Source of the DNA: Anaeramoeba flamelloides
Taxonomy: Eukaryota; Metamonada; Anaeramoebidae
Reading direction: 5' to 3'
NCBI GenBank assembly: GCA_027625915.1
Contig: JANTQA010000016.1
Span: 1,989,001-2,053,000, forward strand
Length of the DNA stretch: 64,000 nt
Shown: positions 45,785 to 58,162 of the stretch, one piece after another
How positions within the stretch are numbered: position 1 is the stretch's first letter
How the letters are laid out: each line of letters starts with the position of its first letter
The notes under the pieces: generated by a model
Seen by the model: only the letters and a program-made list of their open reading frames with translations
Databases searched by the model: none
Told to the model about the DNA's origin: nothing
Program-made: the position numbers and the translations under genes

Positions 45785-47658
45785 TGAAATCATTCAGAAA
45801 AAGGGTTTTAGAAAAAATTTTTACATTAGGAACTGAAAACAAATCCTTGAAAGTTGTCTCTTTTTTGTTGAGAGTATTTTGAAAAGTTGTTCGTTGCAAT
45901 TTTTTTTTGACTAATAACTTTTTCGATTCTTTTTTTGCTATGTTTTTTTATTTTTAAGGAATTCATTTCGAGTCTGGGGAGTGTTTAGTTATTACGTTGT
46001 TTAACCTTTACTTATCAAAAAGAATTTCATTCTCAAGGATAAAGACAAAATAATCACTAATTACAAAGTTAAAAAACATTAAAGACAAAAAAAGAAATAT
46101 AAACTTAATTTTAGTAAAATATATTTTTCATTTTGTTTAAAAACGTAGATCATATTTTAAATAATTAATTCCATATTCTAATTTGCCCCATAGAACTGTG
46201 TTGACTGTTATCGTCGTCACTGTTAACAAATAATTGTGTTTTTTTCTAGGTAATTTTTTTTTTTTGATTTTGTGAATATTTCAGATGTTATCAAAGATAA
46301 ACCAAAAACACATACAGGCACATTTATTTCCTAAATTTATAGAAAATAATTATCACCTTTCAAGATTTTTCCTACTTTCCAATTATTGTCAAGTCAAAAT
46401 GTTTTTGTCTATTCCTTTTAAATTTTTTAATTTGATAAACTTAAAACTAATTGAACAAAACGGTCTGTATTCCAAAAAGTCCTTTTTGTGATTCAATTGT
46501 GCATTTATCAGATAAATAACTTTCAAAAATTGAATTTTATTTTAAGTGACTTAGATATTTTGGAGAGGAAAGGTATTAAAATATGATATGTTAGTCAATA
46601 CAAATAAAATAAAAGGATTCTAATTAAAGTAAAGTCAACAAATTCCATCCTTTCAATTCTTGATGATTTGGTTATTAATATTCAGAGAGCCAAAAAATTT
46701 GATGAATTTTAAAAAAAAAACAAGATAAATGTAAAATCATTCTATTTTTGATATTATGGAGAGATTTTTTCAAATTATTTCCAATTGAATTTGTATACTT
46801 GGAGTAAGCCATTTTGCAGGTCGGGGGAATTTTGATAGTATTAGGCATAATGAAAATTTTATTTTAGAAACTTTCCAAAGTAAATAATAAATTTGAATTA
46901 TAGAAAAGTCAATTGGACAATCACAAATTCACAAAAAAAAAAAAAAAAAAACAATTTTTTAAATTTTAAAGAAAATTTTTCGCTTGATCCGATTGAAAGT
47001 CAATAAGAGTATTATTAGTTATGAAAGTGACATTTACACGCAATGACAAATAAACAATCTTTATAAATCTAAGGATAAGATACTTAGGATTAAATTATTC
47101 TAGATCTGTATCAAAATTACCTTTTGGCGTTATCTTAAGGGATTTACTTCTTCTCAGGGGAATTTTAGAAATATTAGTGTTTGATATTGATTCTAAATAT
47201 TTTCAGTTCTCCATTATGAAACATTTAGAAAATTTTGGTTAGAAAAATAGTTAATAAAGATAAAATACCATATTTAAAATGTAACTTTAGACGATTTCTC
47301 AATAAAATTATGGTATCCAGTCAAATTATAGACATTAATTCCCCTCCTCGCCCTTTTTATTATTTTTCAATAATATAAAATTATTTTAAAATTTTGTGTT
47401 TTATTATTAATAAATTATTAAAAAAACATTTGTAATTTTGATAATATCATTTATGGTATTTGTATTACTTTATCAGATCGGTCTATGACCCGTTAGAAAC
47501 AACTTCAAAATGTTTATATGTGCAATCATAATAATTTCACTTAATAATAATAATCCAAAGTGTATGGATATTTTTAAACATATTTTTTATAATTTTCTTT
47601 TTGATTTTAATATTGAAAAATATTTTTTTTTTTTATTATCCACACAAGTGCTTTAAGT
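45785..47658. other. Intergenic, no gene recognised
   Basis: AT-rich. An open frame at 46285-46491 (68 codons) is slightly less AT-biased than its flanks and preceded by ATTTCAG, but has no domain; I would not call it. Confidence 0.3.
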
Positions 47659-48167
47659 AATACCCGGATTTAAGGATCAAATGATATTACTTTTATGTTT
47701 AACTTCATTTTGGTTGAATTTAAAGTATGCCAAGTCAATATAAATCAAATATTATACAATGATAAAAATAATGCGTGCCCAACATTATAATCCATGTTTC
47801 AAAATTTAATCCACACTTTTTTTCCTTCTTGTACCAAGGCAACATCCAATTGACTACCCAATAGTATACAAAAGTTCAAATCAATTTTGATTTTAAATCT
47901 CGAGATATTTTCAGTAAAATTTAAATTATGAATAGAATTTGTTGAAATTTTTTCGTAATATTCTCAATTTTTTGAAATTTTTTATTTTTTTTAGATTGTA
48001 ATTTTTCTCAAAAATTAACTCTTTTATTTTTTCGAGATAATTTTCTAATTTGATCTTTCATTTTTAGAATTTCTCTTTAAATAATAGAGCTTGTAGAAAC
48101 AAATACCATATTTAATTATTGTTTCTTGTTGTTTTATTTGATCAGTTGATGTATAGACCTTCTATAA
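47659..48167. mobile_element. Foldback element, diverged copy of 24291-24852
   Basis: Ordered matches to the 24-kb copy: GGATCAAATGA; CAACATCCAAT; AAGTTCAAATCAATTTTGA; ATTTTCAGTAAAATTTAAAT; AATTTGATC-TTTCATTTTTAG; TATTTAATTATTG; and CCTTCTATA at the end. The outermost left arm is missing. Confidence 0.55.
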
Positions 48168-48269
48168 CAAAAAAATAGGTTTTTTATTTTTAAACACACC
48201 TTAAATATTTTGCACACTTTATTTTAACAACAGTACACACATTAATAATTATTTATGTAAAACCCAAAA

Positions 48270-48810
48270 CTCCTATTTTTTTATTGTCTTCCAATCAAAC
48301 CACTATACCTACACTCTCTGATTTAGTTTTTGGAAAAAATTCTTTTTTAAACAAACATCAAACCACTTTTAGAATGGAATATAAGTTCAAGGTCAATCAT
48401 CTTATAACCAAAACAACAAGTCGGAGTATCGGATACAAGGGAACCGATTTCCCATCCTTGAAGGATTTTAAACCTTAAATTATCTCTATTATTCGAAGAA
48501 AAATTTTTCAAATTTCACCCTTAATTTTTTAAATTACTTTTTGAATAACAGAACTCTGCAAATCTAGTTCATTATTTAATTATTGTTTATTGTTGATTTC
48601 TTTGATCTTTTAATTCATAGGCTTTTTAGAAAAACAGAAACTGGACTTTGGAATACTGATCAAGTGATAACGAAGCTTTCACGAGTTATTTTAAAAAAGA
48701 CAGCAAAATATTTGGGGAATGGTAAGAAATCATTTCGTCTTTTAATTTTTAATCGTTACATTGTTTATTTCACAGTTGTTCGTTCAATAATACTTTTTGT
48801 TGAAAAATAA
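48270..48810 (+). other. Coding-like islands of unknown origin
   Basis: Two stretches have codon texture unlike the surrounding DNA. The first (about 48284-48478) is open for 64 codons, lacks an ATG at its left edge and reads like PTLSDLVFGKNSF..DFPSLKDF before a stop. The second (about 48629-48721) reads TETGLWNTDQVITKLS..KKTAKYLGN and meets a good donor GTAAGA; a TTTCACAG acceptor ending at 48773 would join in phase to VVRSIILFVEK and a stop. A foldback-element fragment (48490-48640) separates them. This may be a degraded gene, transposase remnant or unrecognised small gene. I recognise no family. Confidence 0.25.
48490..48640. mobile_element. Terminal fragment of the foldback family
   Basis: TATTTAATTATTGTTTATTG followed by TTTCTTTGATC resembles the right arm of the copies ending at 48167 and 24852. 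Confidence 0.4.
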
Positions 48811-48910
48811 ATTGTGAAAATTTGCTTTTACCTTTCCTTAAAGTTTTTCAAGATAAATTCAAATACTTGTCTAGAATTTTTCCTTTTCAAATGGTCTTCA
48901 ACTTTGTATT

Positions 48911-49076
48911 TTACTGGTATTCCAATTATAAATGGGAAAATATTTTCACTTCATTTTCCTTTTCCTTTACAAACAGAGTTTCCTTAACAAGTAGACTGTA
49001 AATTGGAGACTTTGTGACCACCAGGAAATTGTAAACAAAGTGAAAAAATTTCCAATTTGTAATTCAAATACCAGTA
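48911..49076. mobile_element. Hairpin MITE, ACTGGTATT family, best-preserved copy
   Basis: Left TTACTGGTATTCCAATTATA then GGGAAAATATTTTCACTTCA; right arm inverted, GTGAAAAAATTTCCAATTTG then TTCAAATACCAGTA. Outer arms about 40 bp. Confidence 0.7.
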
Positions 49077-51820
49077 TTGGATTATTTTTTTTTTACTTTA
49101 TTTTCCAAGTGAATTGAAAAAACGATTCTTTGAAATCTCCAATCAACAGACGACGTGTTATAATTTAATTAAAAGTAAACTCCATGCCTCAACAAAATTA
49201 TGTTTTTGTTTTTCATTTTTTTATTATTTGCTTTTTTTTTAGAATTTTTTAAAAGATTGCTTTATTATTAACTTTTTTTTTTTTTTTTTTTAAAGCTTTT
49301 AATATTGTTGAAATGATGATTAACAAGTCTCTAACTGAAACAATTCTTTTTGAGTTGTACAAGTAGACTTTATATTTTCTGATCAACTTCTTTTCAGAAA
49401 CAATTTCTTTCTTCTTTTTTTTTTTGTTTTTTTACTTTGTAAAAAAAGAAAAGTATTTAAACTCAAAACCTAATTCTTAGTGTTTAGAACTTTTTTCCTT
49501 TTACACTTAAAAATATCGCACGTAAATTTATTACATCACTCTCTAGTTTACCTTTTTTAACCACCTCTGAATAAATTTGGTCTTTACAAAAGTTTTTTTT
49601 TTCAAAACAAAGCACTAAATAACAAAATTTTATTCTCGAATGATTACATAATTTTCATTTCAAAAAAAATCTTAATTAAAAGAAACTAAATTCCCAAAAT
49701 GTGAACACAGCTTAAACAGTTGGAAGTTATAACAAACCACAGTTTACATTCAATTTGGAAATCATTTTGATTTTACAAAACTATTTCTTTTTTTGTCTTT
49801 TTTGTTTTTGTTTTTGTTTTCTTTTTTTCCAGTTACGTAATCTGTTTGGTTAGATCGCAAATTTTTTTCCAATGATTGAAAGAAGGTTATAGCCGTTCCA
49901 ACCCTACCTTGAAAATTTAAAAAACATATAAAGTGATTTTCAATTCTGAAATATTATCTTGTATAACAGACTGTAAAATGGTTCAAAAAGATTATCCTTA
50001 GCTTAATTTTAGCATATGAAGAAGATTAAAAAAATATGTTATCCATTTTTTGATTTTGGAAATTAACAAAAAATTGATAAAAAATCTTTTTTAAGTGTGG
50101 ATCTTCGATTTTGTTAATTTGAAAAATCTCAGGTTTACACAATTTAGATGCAATTCCTGAAAAAGACTTTAAAGTTTCATTGGTTTCCAAAATTACTTTT
50201 CTTGAGAAAATTTAATTTTTGTTCTTGGTTTTTACAAAAAAATAACTCTAATGAACTCAAAGAAGTTGAAGTTTTTTATCTTAGGGCGTAAATTGAATTC
50301 TCAATTTTATTACCCTGTTGTTCGAGACAACCAATTTATATTTCATATAATTTTCACAGTAGAATTGGGGTAGCTGTAGTGTTGAGTTTGCTACATAGAA
50401 AAATCGTAGAAAATTAGTTGATGATATCTTCTCATTTGATTGATCAATAATTGTTGAACCAATTTCAACAAATTAAGCAAACGAATTTTATGTTCAGATC
50501 ATTTCATCATTTTGGACACATTGCTTTTTATTTTTTTTGTATTATCTATTTTATTTTTATTCAAATTTTTACTTATAAAACCATTCTTATACTGTAACTT
50601 AAATGTGGTTTAATACTGTTAAATTCATATTTATTTTAAAAAATTTTTAAATCAATTTCTACTGATAAATTCAAATAAATATTTAATTATTTTTTGCCTC
50701 ATTCCCCTTTTTAAATCTTTTATAACATTTTGAACAAGCATTCTATAAGCTTAATTGTTGAGGAACTTTGTAAAATTAGTTGCTATTTCAGAATATACTT
50801 ACTCTCGAGTTGTTTTCAAAGTTGAGCTATGATATTATAAAATGGGAAATTGAACAAAAAATTTCATTAAGTAAATTTGAATTTATCAGTATTATGTTTT
50901 GAAAAACATAATAAATTGAGGGTTTTTTTTTGGTCCACTTTTTATTTATGGTGGGTCCAAATTGTTGGAATGCGATTTACAACAATAAAAGACTTTTGAG
51001 ATTTGTATTAGAGGTGCATAATGTGTTGTAGGATCGATTAACAAATTCACAATAGATCCATTATTTTAAATCCCAAAATTTATTTCTTTTAATTATAAAT
51101 ATTGGGATACAAGCATAAAAAATAAAATTAAAAAAGAAAGATAAAATATTAAAATGTTTTAATTATAAGAATGATAATAAAAATAATATTAAATTGAATT
51201 TTTATCTAATAAACATTTATATCTTAAGAAAGAGCTGATAAAGCCCAGTGGATGGGGAAAACTATTGTATAAGAAATAATTAGCAAAGAAAAAAACTATA
51301 ATTATATCAAACCAAAAGAAATTTAATAACAGATCGAACACCCTAGAGAAATAAAAAATTATCAAAAAATACAATTTTTAGTGAGATCTTCATATTTATC
51401 TTTTTTTCTAAAGATTTTATTTAAATAAAATATTTGTTCAATTGTCGTAGAGTGTTATGAATAAACAGTACACCAACTTCAACTGAGCCTAGGAAATTTA
51501 TTAGAAATGGGAATGAGCTGTTTATAATAAAAATATGTTTTGTCGAATAGAAAATCCAATTTATCACTTATTATAAGATAAAAAAATTCAATTTCTCTTA
51601 CACCATAAGATAATTTTTTTTTTTTTATTATAAACGATGACAAAAATTGTATTTCATAAGGAAATAAATCACAGAAAATCACAATAACTTGAAAGTATAT
51701 TTTAATCATTAGTTTTAAATTTTTTTATGCTTCGTAATTTTTTCAATTTTAGAAATGGAAGATCAACACTAATAAAAGTTTTTTTATCAATTTTTTGTTA
51801 ATTTCCCAAATCAAAAAAAG

Positions 51821-51823
<3 letters not shown>

Positions 51824-51859
<36 letters not shown>
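51824..51859. repeat. (AT)18 microsatellite
   Basis: A perfect 36-bp AT tract. Confidence 0.9.
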
Positions 51860-51863
<4 letters not shown>

Positions 51864-52478
51864 TATATATTAAAATTTAAACTAAAGATGATATTCCAGA
51901 ACCATTTTACAGTTTTTCCTGTATGATACAACAATGTAATAGAAAATAAATTTCTATTTCAGATAAATTTTCACCATAAGGTTGGAACATGAGTATATAA
52001 AAGCAATAATTTTAAAGCCATTCTCAATTTACAATTTCATATTTTGGATGTGGTTTACTATAAAAATTAAAGTTTTTGTTTTAATTCTTATTTCAGAAAT
52101 AATCAAAAATCTTGGAATCTATTTAATGGTGTTTATATAAAAAATTTTAATTATTTTGATTAATGGTTTTTTAATTAGTATATACCATTTCAGAAAATTA
52201 TTGTTCATAAAAATTCTATCTTAATGATATGAAAATAACAAAAACTTAAAAGAAATTTCAACAAGAATATTTTTTTTTTTAATTTTCTTTAATTATCTCA
52301 AAAACCTTTAATCAATAAAAAAATTTTTTTTTTTCAATTTTAGAAAATAATTTTTTCTTTTTATCGGCTTTTAAAATTGAAAGAAATGGGGGGTCATAAC
52401 AATTCAAGAAATAATAAATATTATTCATATCAATTTGATCATATCACATGGTGCTTACTGGTAATAGTATAATATTTA

Positions 52479-52492
52479 GGGGGGGTGGGGGG
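52479..52492. repeat. G-run GGGGGGGTGGGGGG
   Basis: Seven G, one T, six G in an otherwise AT-rich spacer upstream of the CLU gene. Confidence 0.85.
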
Positions 52493-53488
52493 CTATTTTG
52501 TGATTGAAATTTGAGAATAGATTTGGTCATAATCCATGTAAAATTTTTGGTTGGTATTAATTAGATTTTATGTTTTATTACTCCTACAGGTGTTAAAAAA
52601 CTTAATAAATACAATATTTGAATAATTATTTGACTAGAAAATATGAAATAAATAATTCACTATGAATTCTTCAACTCTGGTATCTTTAGATGACTCATTT
52701 TTGTTGGGTTTCAAAAACCCAAAAAAGACCACTACCCCTTAAGTTTTAAAGTGTGAATTTGTTTCCATTTGTTCCAATAAAGTAATACAGTCACGAAAGG
52801 TGGATATAAAATTACTTCTCCAATCAGTTGTGTGGTATTCTTTTCAAACTCGGAAAAAATTTGATTTGCAAAAAAAAAAATAAAATACGTAATCTTTATG
52901 GTTTCCAAGTGTTAAGTATTGAACAAAATTATCAAAGACTTCTAAAATATCCCATTATAATGAAGATCATTCAATAAAATACAAAAAAATTTTTCCAACT
53001 ACAAAGACCAAAACTTTCCAAGACTTAAATAATTCAGGGTAAACAAAAAAATTATGAATTAAAACAAACTTTTCTTCTTTACAACGGTTTTGTAAAACAC
53101 CACAATAAAAAAGATAAATAAAAGACCCAACTTCAAAAAACTAATGTAGTAATGGAAGTACAACTAAATTATAAGAAAGAAAGACCTGAGTAATATATTT
53201 CTTTTTAGTTGTAGTTTTATTCACTTGAATACCTCTTAAAAAAGAAACTGAATAAATCCTAAAGAAGACAGAAAAAAAAATTAGTTGTTAAAATATATGT
53301 ACCAAAAACTCTAAGGTTGATAGGCGTTCATATTCAAAATCTTTAATTAACCAATTTTATTAATCATTTTTTTCTACTTCTCTATTTTTAGTTTTTTTTT
53401 TTTTACAATCTTTAATAGGTAAATTTTATTCCATCTTTTTTCAACTATTTCTCCTTATTTTTGATTAATTTTTTTGATTTGCTTTTTT

Positions 53489-53576
53489 TTAAAAAACAAA
53501 AAAATACAAAAACACAAAAAAAAACCAAAAACAAAAAAATAAAAAAAACAAAAAAAATAACCAAACAAATAGAATT
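53489..53576 (+). promoter_or_regulatory. A-rich 5' leader of the CLU gene
   Basis: About 85 bases dominated by A with scattered C, directly before ATG 53577. It matches the leader style of the ankyrin gene and probably represents untranslated leader. No TATA or initiator motif assigned. Confidence 0.4.
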
Positions 53577-56500
53577 ATGTCAAAACAAAATACGATCAAA
53601 AAAGAAAATATTCTCCCGAAAAAAATAGAAACAAACCAGCCACAGGTTTCTACACTTGAATTCAACAGTTCCCAAGTTGATCTCTCAACAACCTTAAACA
53701 CAAAGCTCCAAACAAATGTTCCCCAAACAGAAGAACAAGCCAAAAATATGACTTTCCAGGGGTACTTCAAGGTCATGATCAAATTACCATTTTCGAACGA
53801 GTCACAGAAAAAGAAAAAAACGGAAAAAGAGACCAAAAAACAAGAGACCAAAAAAGAAACTGAAGAGGAACCCGACACATGCTTACTTGAAATCCACCCA
53901 TACGAAAGAGTAGTTGACATTGTCAACAAGTTAGCCAACCACCCAAAGGCGTGGTACATTACAAATTTCAATTTTGTTGATAGCAAAGAGAAAATTGTGC
54001 CATTAGAAAAGGAGATGCATGAAATTGCAGCTGACCGAACCAAGCCACAAACAATTACAACATTGTATGTCAAGGAAAAGGATTATACACCCGAACAAGG
54101 GCTCGGGCATTTCTTAAGAATCAAAACCTTTTTAGAATTGTTAAGCTCACCACTTAGAAACAAAGATTGGGGCCCATCACTCTCCCGATTTTATCGATTA
54201 GCTGAAGAAAATGTGAGCGTCAAGGAAAAAATGATCGAATTACCAGAAGTATATCGAGTCCACGAAGAATTATTAGAAAAGGAAAGACAGAAAAAATTAA
54301 AAGAAATGGAAAAATTAAAGGAAAAGGAAAACGAAAAGGAAATTAAAAAGGAAATTAAAAAGGAAAACGAAAAGGAAAACGAAAAGAAAACTGAAGAAAC
54401 AAAGACAACAATGAAAACAGAAAAATTACAGGGATCGAGAAAACGAAAGACATACACCCTGGGCGACTTTATTTTCAGCCAACCAAAGTTTTCCAATTTA
54501 ATTCCAAATGAGTATATTCAAAACATCACTTTGAAAGAACCCCTTAAGAAAATTGGGTATTCAGGATGGAACAAGCCACCCAATTTTAGAAGAATCCAGG
54601 GAGACTTTTTCTATATTGAAGTTACCACCCAAGAAGATGATACTGTTTTCATTACATCATGCCCCAAGGGATTTTTCATCAATTCGTCAACCTCAAAGAA
54701 TTTCAATTTCACAATGAAGCCAAAAACCAAGCTTTCAACAAATTTGATTGATTTATTGAAAAGCATTTCCAATACATTCAAGGAAACGGTTGCCGCGATT
54801 CAAAAGAAATTAGGCGAATTAAAGGAAATCGAAATCTCTACAAGCGATTTACCAAGATACTCTTGGTTTAGACCCGAGGATCATCATGTATATGATTTTT
54901 CTGGGAACTACAGTGACGAATTATTGATTCTTTACCGAGATTGGAACAAAGAAATCAATGACGTTAAGGGGATGGAAGCTAGCAGCGGAGAAAAAATCAT
55001 TCTCAGGGAGGCCCTCGAAACCAAAATTATGAATGACTTTGTTACCGAGGCCATCAACGGATCAATTGCCATTGTTGAAAAACGAATTCGACCAATTGAT
55101 CAAGAGGATCAATCATCGAAAATCTTCATCCACCGTGGGATTTTCTATTCCTACCCATTAGAAATTTTGCAACAAAATTTCAAAAACGGCGGCGAGAAGG
55201 CCACGCGAAAGGTCATCGATAACGATATCCAAAGCGCGTCACATTTCAACCGACAGGGAATAAGCGAATTAAACCCACCATTTATGGTGAGCGTCGATTA
55301 TCATGGGCAGAGAATTTGCGGGCAATGGATCCCACCTGGACTTGACTCACCAGGAAGCAACAAGGTCATCCATGGATCCTTCGACTCTGGGCAAACCTTG
55401 GTTGAAAACCAAAACATCTTGAACATCTTGAAGTCTAAGCAAAACTCCTTAGCACTTAAGTTACATAAGATCAAGGACAAAAACCAAAAGGTATTTGAAA
55501 AGGTATTGAGTGTCGAGTCCAAATGTATAAGGGGACACGACGGAAGATTGTACATCATCGACTTTGGCAAAACCACGCCAAGAGATTTGAACTATCCAGA
55601 CAAAACCAAGAATGCACAATGCGTTCTCAGACACGAATTGATCAATATCTTTGATATCTGGAGAAAGACACAATTTTTGGACGCCAAAATGAAGCAATGG
55701 AACAAAGAACATACCAAGGAAACAGACAAACACAACAAGAATATTAAGGCGCTTGTTGACAAAATCAATGAGAAAAAAAAAGAATTATACGAGGAAATCG
55801 GAAAAAGCGCCAAGCAATTTGAAGAACTTAAGGAAAAGAAAAATAACAAGGAAATCGAAAAGGCCAAATTGAAAATCCAAGAAATCGAAAAGCAATTGAA
55901 CGAGATGACCAAGGAATTAAAGGAAGTCGAAAACGAAATCATCCAGGGGCAATTGGAAGTCCGAGGCAAATTTGTGAAGGAATACGATCCAGTCAAATTT
56001 AACGTCGACTACTCCACAACGGCTAATTTGGATGTCAAGGGAGAAGAGAAAAATAACAAGGAAAACGTTGAATTAATCGAGCAGATCAACAAATTTTTGG
56101 AGAAGACGATCAAGGAATTCTCCGAACATTTGATCAACCAAACACTGTCGCCCCCAGACGGAGAAGTTCTCTCGAGATATATGCACGAACGAGGTATCAA
56201 TTTCAGATACCTGGGCAAATTGGCCACTTTAACCACCAAATTAAAATACCTCAACCATATGATCATCCGTGAAATGGTCGTCCGTGTCAGCAAGCACATT
56301 TTGAACAAGGAATTACGAGAGTGCACATTGAATAAAAAAACCACCCTGATCGCCACATTTTACAATTACATCTTTGGTAATCAATCAAAGAGAAGACCAA
56401 AGAAGTCTAACATCCCAGGCATCACCTTCACACACCAAAGCATTTGGAACAAAATTAAAAAGCAAGTCTATGTGAACTTTAACTACAAATTGAATTTAAC

Positions 56501-57425
56501 CGACAAGAACTTCCTCGTTGGTAACGAATTAAACATGCTTAAAAGCCTCTGTAAAAAAGTCGGTGTCCAAGTGGCCCTCTTTGACTACGATTTCAAGAAA
56601 ATCAAGCCATTCAAAAAATCACAGATCCTGAACCTGTTCCCAGTCTTTAAATCGCCACCAATTAGCAGTAGAATCATCCTGGGATATATGGAAAAAATCA
56701 AGATGGATCTTAGCCTCGGCGACCACATGTCTGCCCTCAAGACCTTTGAAACAGCACTGTCAATCGTCCAAGCCATCAACGGAATGTTCCACGTCGATGT
56801 CGCCACATGCTATTCCTTCATCGCCATGCTCATCTCGATGCTCAACTTGAAGGCTGCCATCAAATTCGAGAAAAAGGCCCTGATGCTGTATGAAAGAATC
56901 CTCGGCGTTGATCACCCTGACGTCGCGTCCCATTATATCACACTGGCCTCCTTTTACCAACGAACTGGCAAATCCAAAACTGCCCTCAACCTCTACGGCC
57001 GTGCCTTATTGTTGCACAAATTATTCTTGGGCGAAAACAACCCAAATACCTTAATGGTTATGGCCACAATCGCCAATTTATACATCGCAGAGGGTAATAT
57101 TGACGAGGCAGACAAAATCGCAGAATATTTGATCAAAATGAATAAGGAGATCTTTGGCGAAGACACAGTACAATTCGCTAACGCAATGAGACTCAAATCA
57201 TCGATATTTGGCGCTCGCGGAGAGTATAAAAAGGCAATCGAAGCTGAAAATCTTGTTTTTACAATCACCAAAAATAAAACAGGCGAAGAATCAAAAAGCA
57301 CACAAAATTCGAAACAATTAATTGAACACTATATGCAAAAACTTTTAGTTCAAAATCAAGTCAATTCAAAAGAATTAGAAGAAAAACAAAGTAAAAAACC
57401 TCAAAAGAAAACTTCTAAAAAATAA
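53577..57425 (+). CDS. CLU (clustered mitochondria) family protein
   Basis: 1282 residues, no intron. Domains in order: CLU N-terminal region (about 55-165), a Lys/Glu low-complexity linker (about 240-285), a GSKIP-like module (about 300-410: GWNKPPNFRRIQGDFFYIEV..CPKGFFIN), the CLU domain (about 430-680: RDWNKEIND, MNDFVTEAINGSIAIVEKRI, GRLYIIDFGKTTPRDLNY), an inserted coiled coil (about 715-795), the central region (about 830-1030) and tetratricopeptide repeats (about 1040-1235: HPDVASHYITLASFYQRTGK). In other eukaryotes CLU is a cytosolic RNA-binding protein that binds mRNAs for mitochondrial proteins and keeps mitochondria dispersed; its length is normally 1200-1400. Codons are distinctly richer in C and G at third positions than in other genes here, suggesting high expression. 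If the host is anaerobic, the target would be hydrogenosomes or similar organelles; that is inference. Confidence 0.93.
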   Translation: MSKQNTIKKENILPKKIETNQPQVSTLEFNSSQVDLSTTLNTKLQTNVPQTEEQAKNMTFQGYFKVMIKLPFSNESQKKKKTEKETKKQETKKETEEEPDTCLLEIHPYERVVDIVNKLANHPKAWYITNFNFVDSKEKIVPLEKEMHEIAADRTKPQTITTLYVKEKDYTPEQGLGHFLRIKTFLELLSSPLRNKDWGPSLSRFYRLAEENVSVKEKMIELPEVYRVHEELLEKERQKKLKEMEKLKEKENEKEIKKEIKKENEKENEKKTEETKTTMKTEKLQGSRKRKTYTLGDFIFSQPKFSNLIPNEYIQNITLKEPLKKIGYSGWNKPPNFRRIQGDFFYIEVTTQEDDTVFITSCPKGFFINSSTSKNFNFTMKPKTKLSTNLIDLLKSISNTFKETVAAIQKKLGELKEIEISTSDLPRYSWFRPEDHHVYDFSGNYSDELLILYRDWNKEINDVKGMEASSGEKIILREALETKIMNDFVTEAINGSIAIVEKRIRPIDQEDQSSKIFIHRGIFYSYPLEILQQNFKNGGEKATRKVIDNDIQSASHFNRQGISELNPPFMVSVDYHGQRICGQWIPPGLDSPGSNKVIHGSFDSGQTLVENQNILNILKSKQNSLALKLHKIKDKNQKVFEKVLSVESKCIRGHDGRLYIIDFGKTTPRDLNYPDKTKNAQCVLRHELINIFDIWRKTQFLDAKMKQWNKEHTKETDKHNKNIKALVDKINEKKKELYEEIGKSAKQFEELKEKKNNKEIEKAKLKIQEIEKQLNEMTKELKEVENEIIQGQLEVRGKFVKEYDPVKFNVDYSTTANLDVKGEEKNNKENVELIEQINKFLEKTIKEFSEHLINQTLSPPDGEVLSRYMHERGINFRYLGKLATLTTKLKYLNHMIIREMVVRVSKHILNKELRECTLNKKTTLIATFYNYIFGNQSKRRPKKSNIPGITFTHQSIWNKIKKQVYVNFNYKLNLTDKNFLVGNELNMLKSLCKKVGVQVALFDYDFKKIKPFKKSQILNLFPVFKSPPISSRIILGYMEKIKMDLSLGDHMSALKTFETALSIVQAINGMFHVDVATCYSFIAMLISMLNLKAAIKFEKKALMLYERILGVDHPDVASHYITLASFYQRTGKSKTALNLYGRALLLHKLFLGENNPNTLMVMATIANLYIAEGNIDEADKIAEYLIKMNKEIFGEDTVQFANAMRLKSSIFGARGEYKKAIEAENLVFTITKNKTGEESKSTQNSKQLIEHYMQKLLVQNQVNSKELEEKQSKKPQKKTSKK

Positions 57426-58162
57426 TTTTTTTTTAGAATTAGATTTATTTTTTTAGTAACTTTAACTTTTTATTTCTTAAAGTTAATTTTTTTTTTTTTT
57501 TTTTTTTAATAAATATATTATCCTTAGAATATTTATATTTTTATATATCTTATAAGTTCTGATACATCAATAGTTTTTTTTTTTTTTTTATTTTTATTAT
57601 TTTTTTATATATTAATTAAAAATTTCTTTTATTTATGTTTCTTTTATTTTTTTTTTTTAATGGATTATTATTATTTTTTTATTTGATAAATTTTATTTAT
57701 TGATTTATTTTATTAATAATTTTTTTTTTTTGAAAAATTAATATTATCATAATAAATTAATTACAAGTATCATTAAGAAATACTAATAAATAAAATCTGA
57801 ATTTGAACTTTTTATATTAGTTAATTTAATTATTTATTTTTTCATAATCTTATCAGCACAAGAATTTGATTCAGAGTAAAATTCATTGTAACATTAGAAG
57901 GGCTGTAACCCAATACAACTGAGAAAGAACGAATGAAAGGTTGATCTTCTTACAAGTATTTGTATATAAACTATCTTTCATAATAATTGGCCAATTAAAA
58001 ATCAAATTTTAAAGAAAAATTTTTTTAATAATTGAAGTTATTTATTATTATATAAAAATTTAGATTTTAATATTCAATACTATACTCAAGAGATATTTAT
58101 TTTTTTGTCTAAAAATAAAAGAAAAAAAAATAAAAAAAACTGTTAAAAAAAATTGGGTTAAT
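57426..58162. other. T-rich 3' region of the CLU gene
   Basis: T-runs and AT-rich sequence, presumably the 3' UTR and beyond; no gene. Confidence 0.35.

Larger units (their letters stand above)
49077..53488. other. Large intergenic region, no gene recognised
   Basis: About 4.4 kb. It holds an AT microsatellite (51824-51859) and a G7-T-G6 run (52479-52492). Short open frames (51189-51374, 51479-51709) have no features. No RNA gene seen. Confidence 0.35.
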
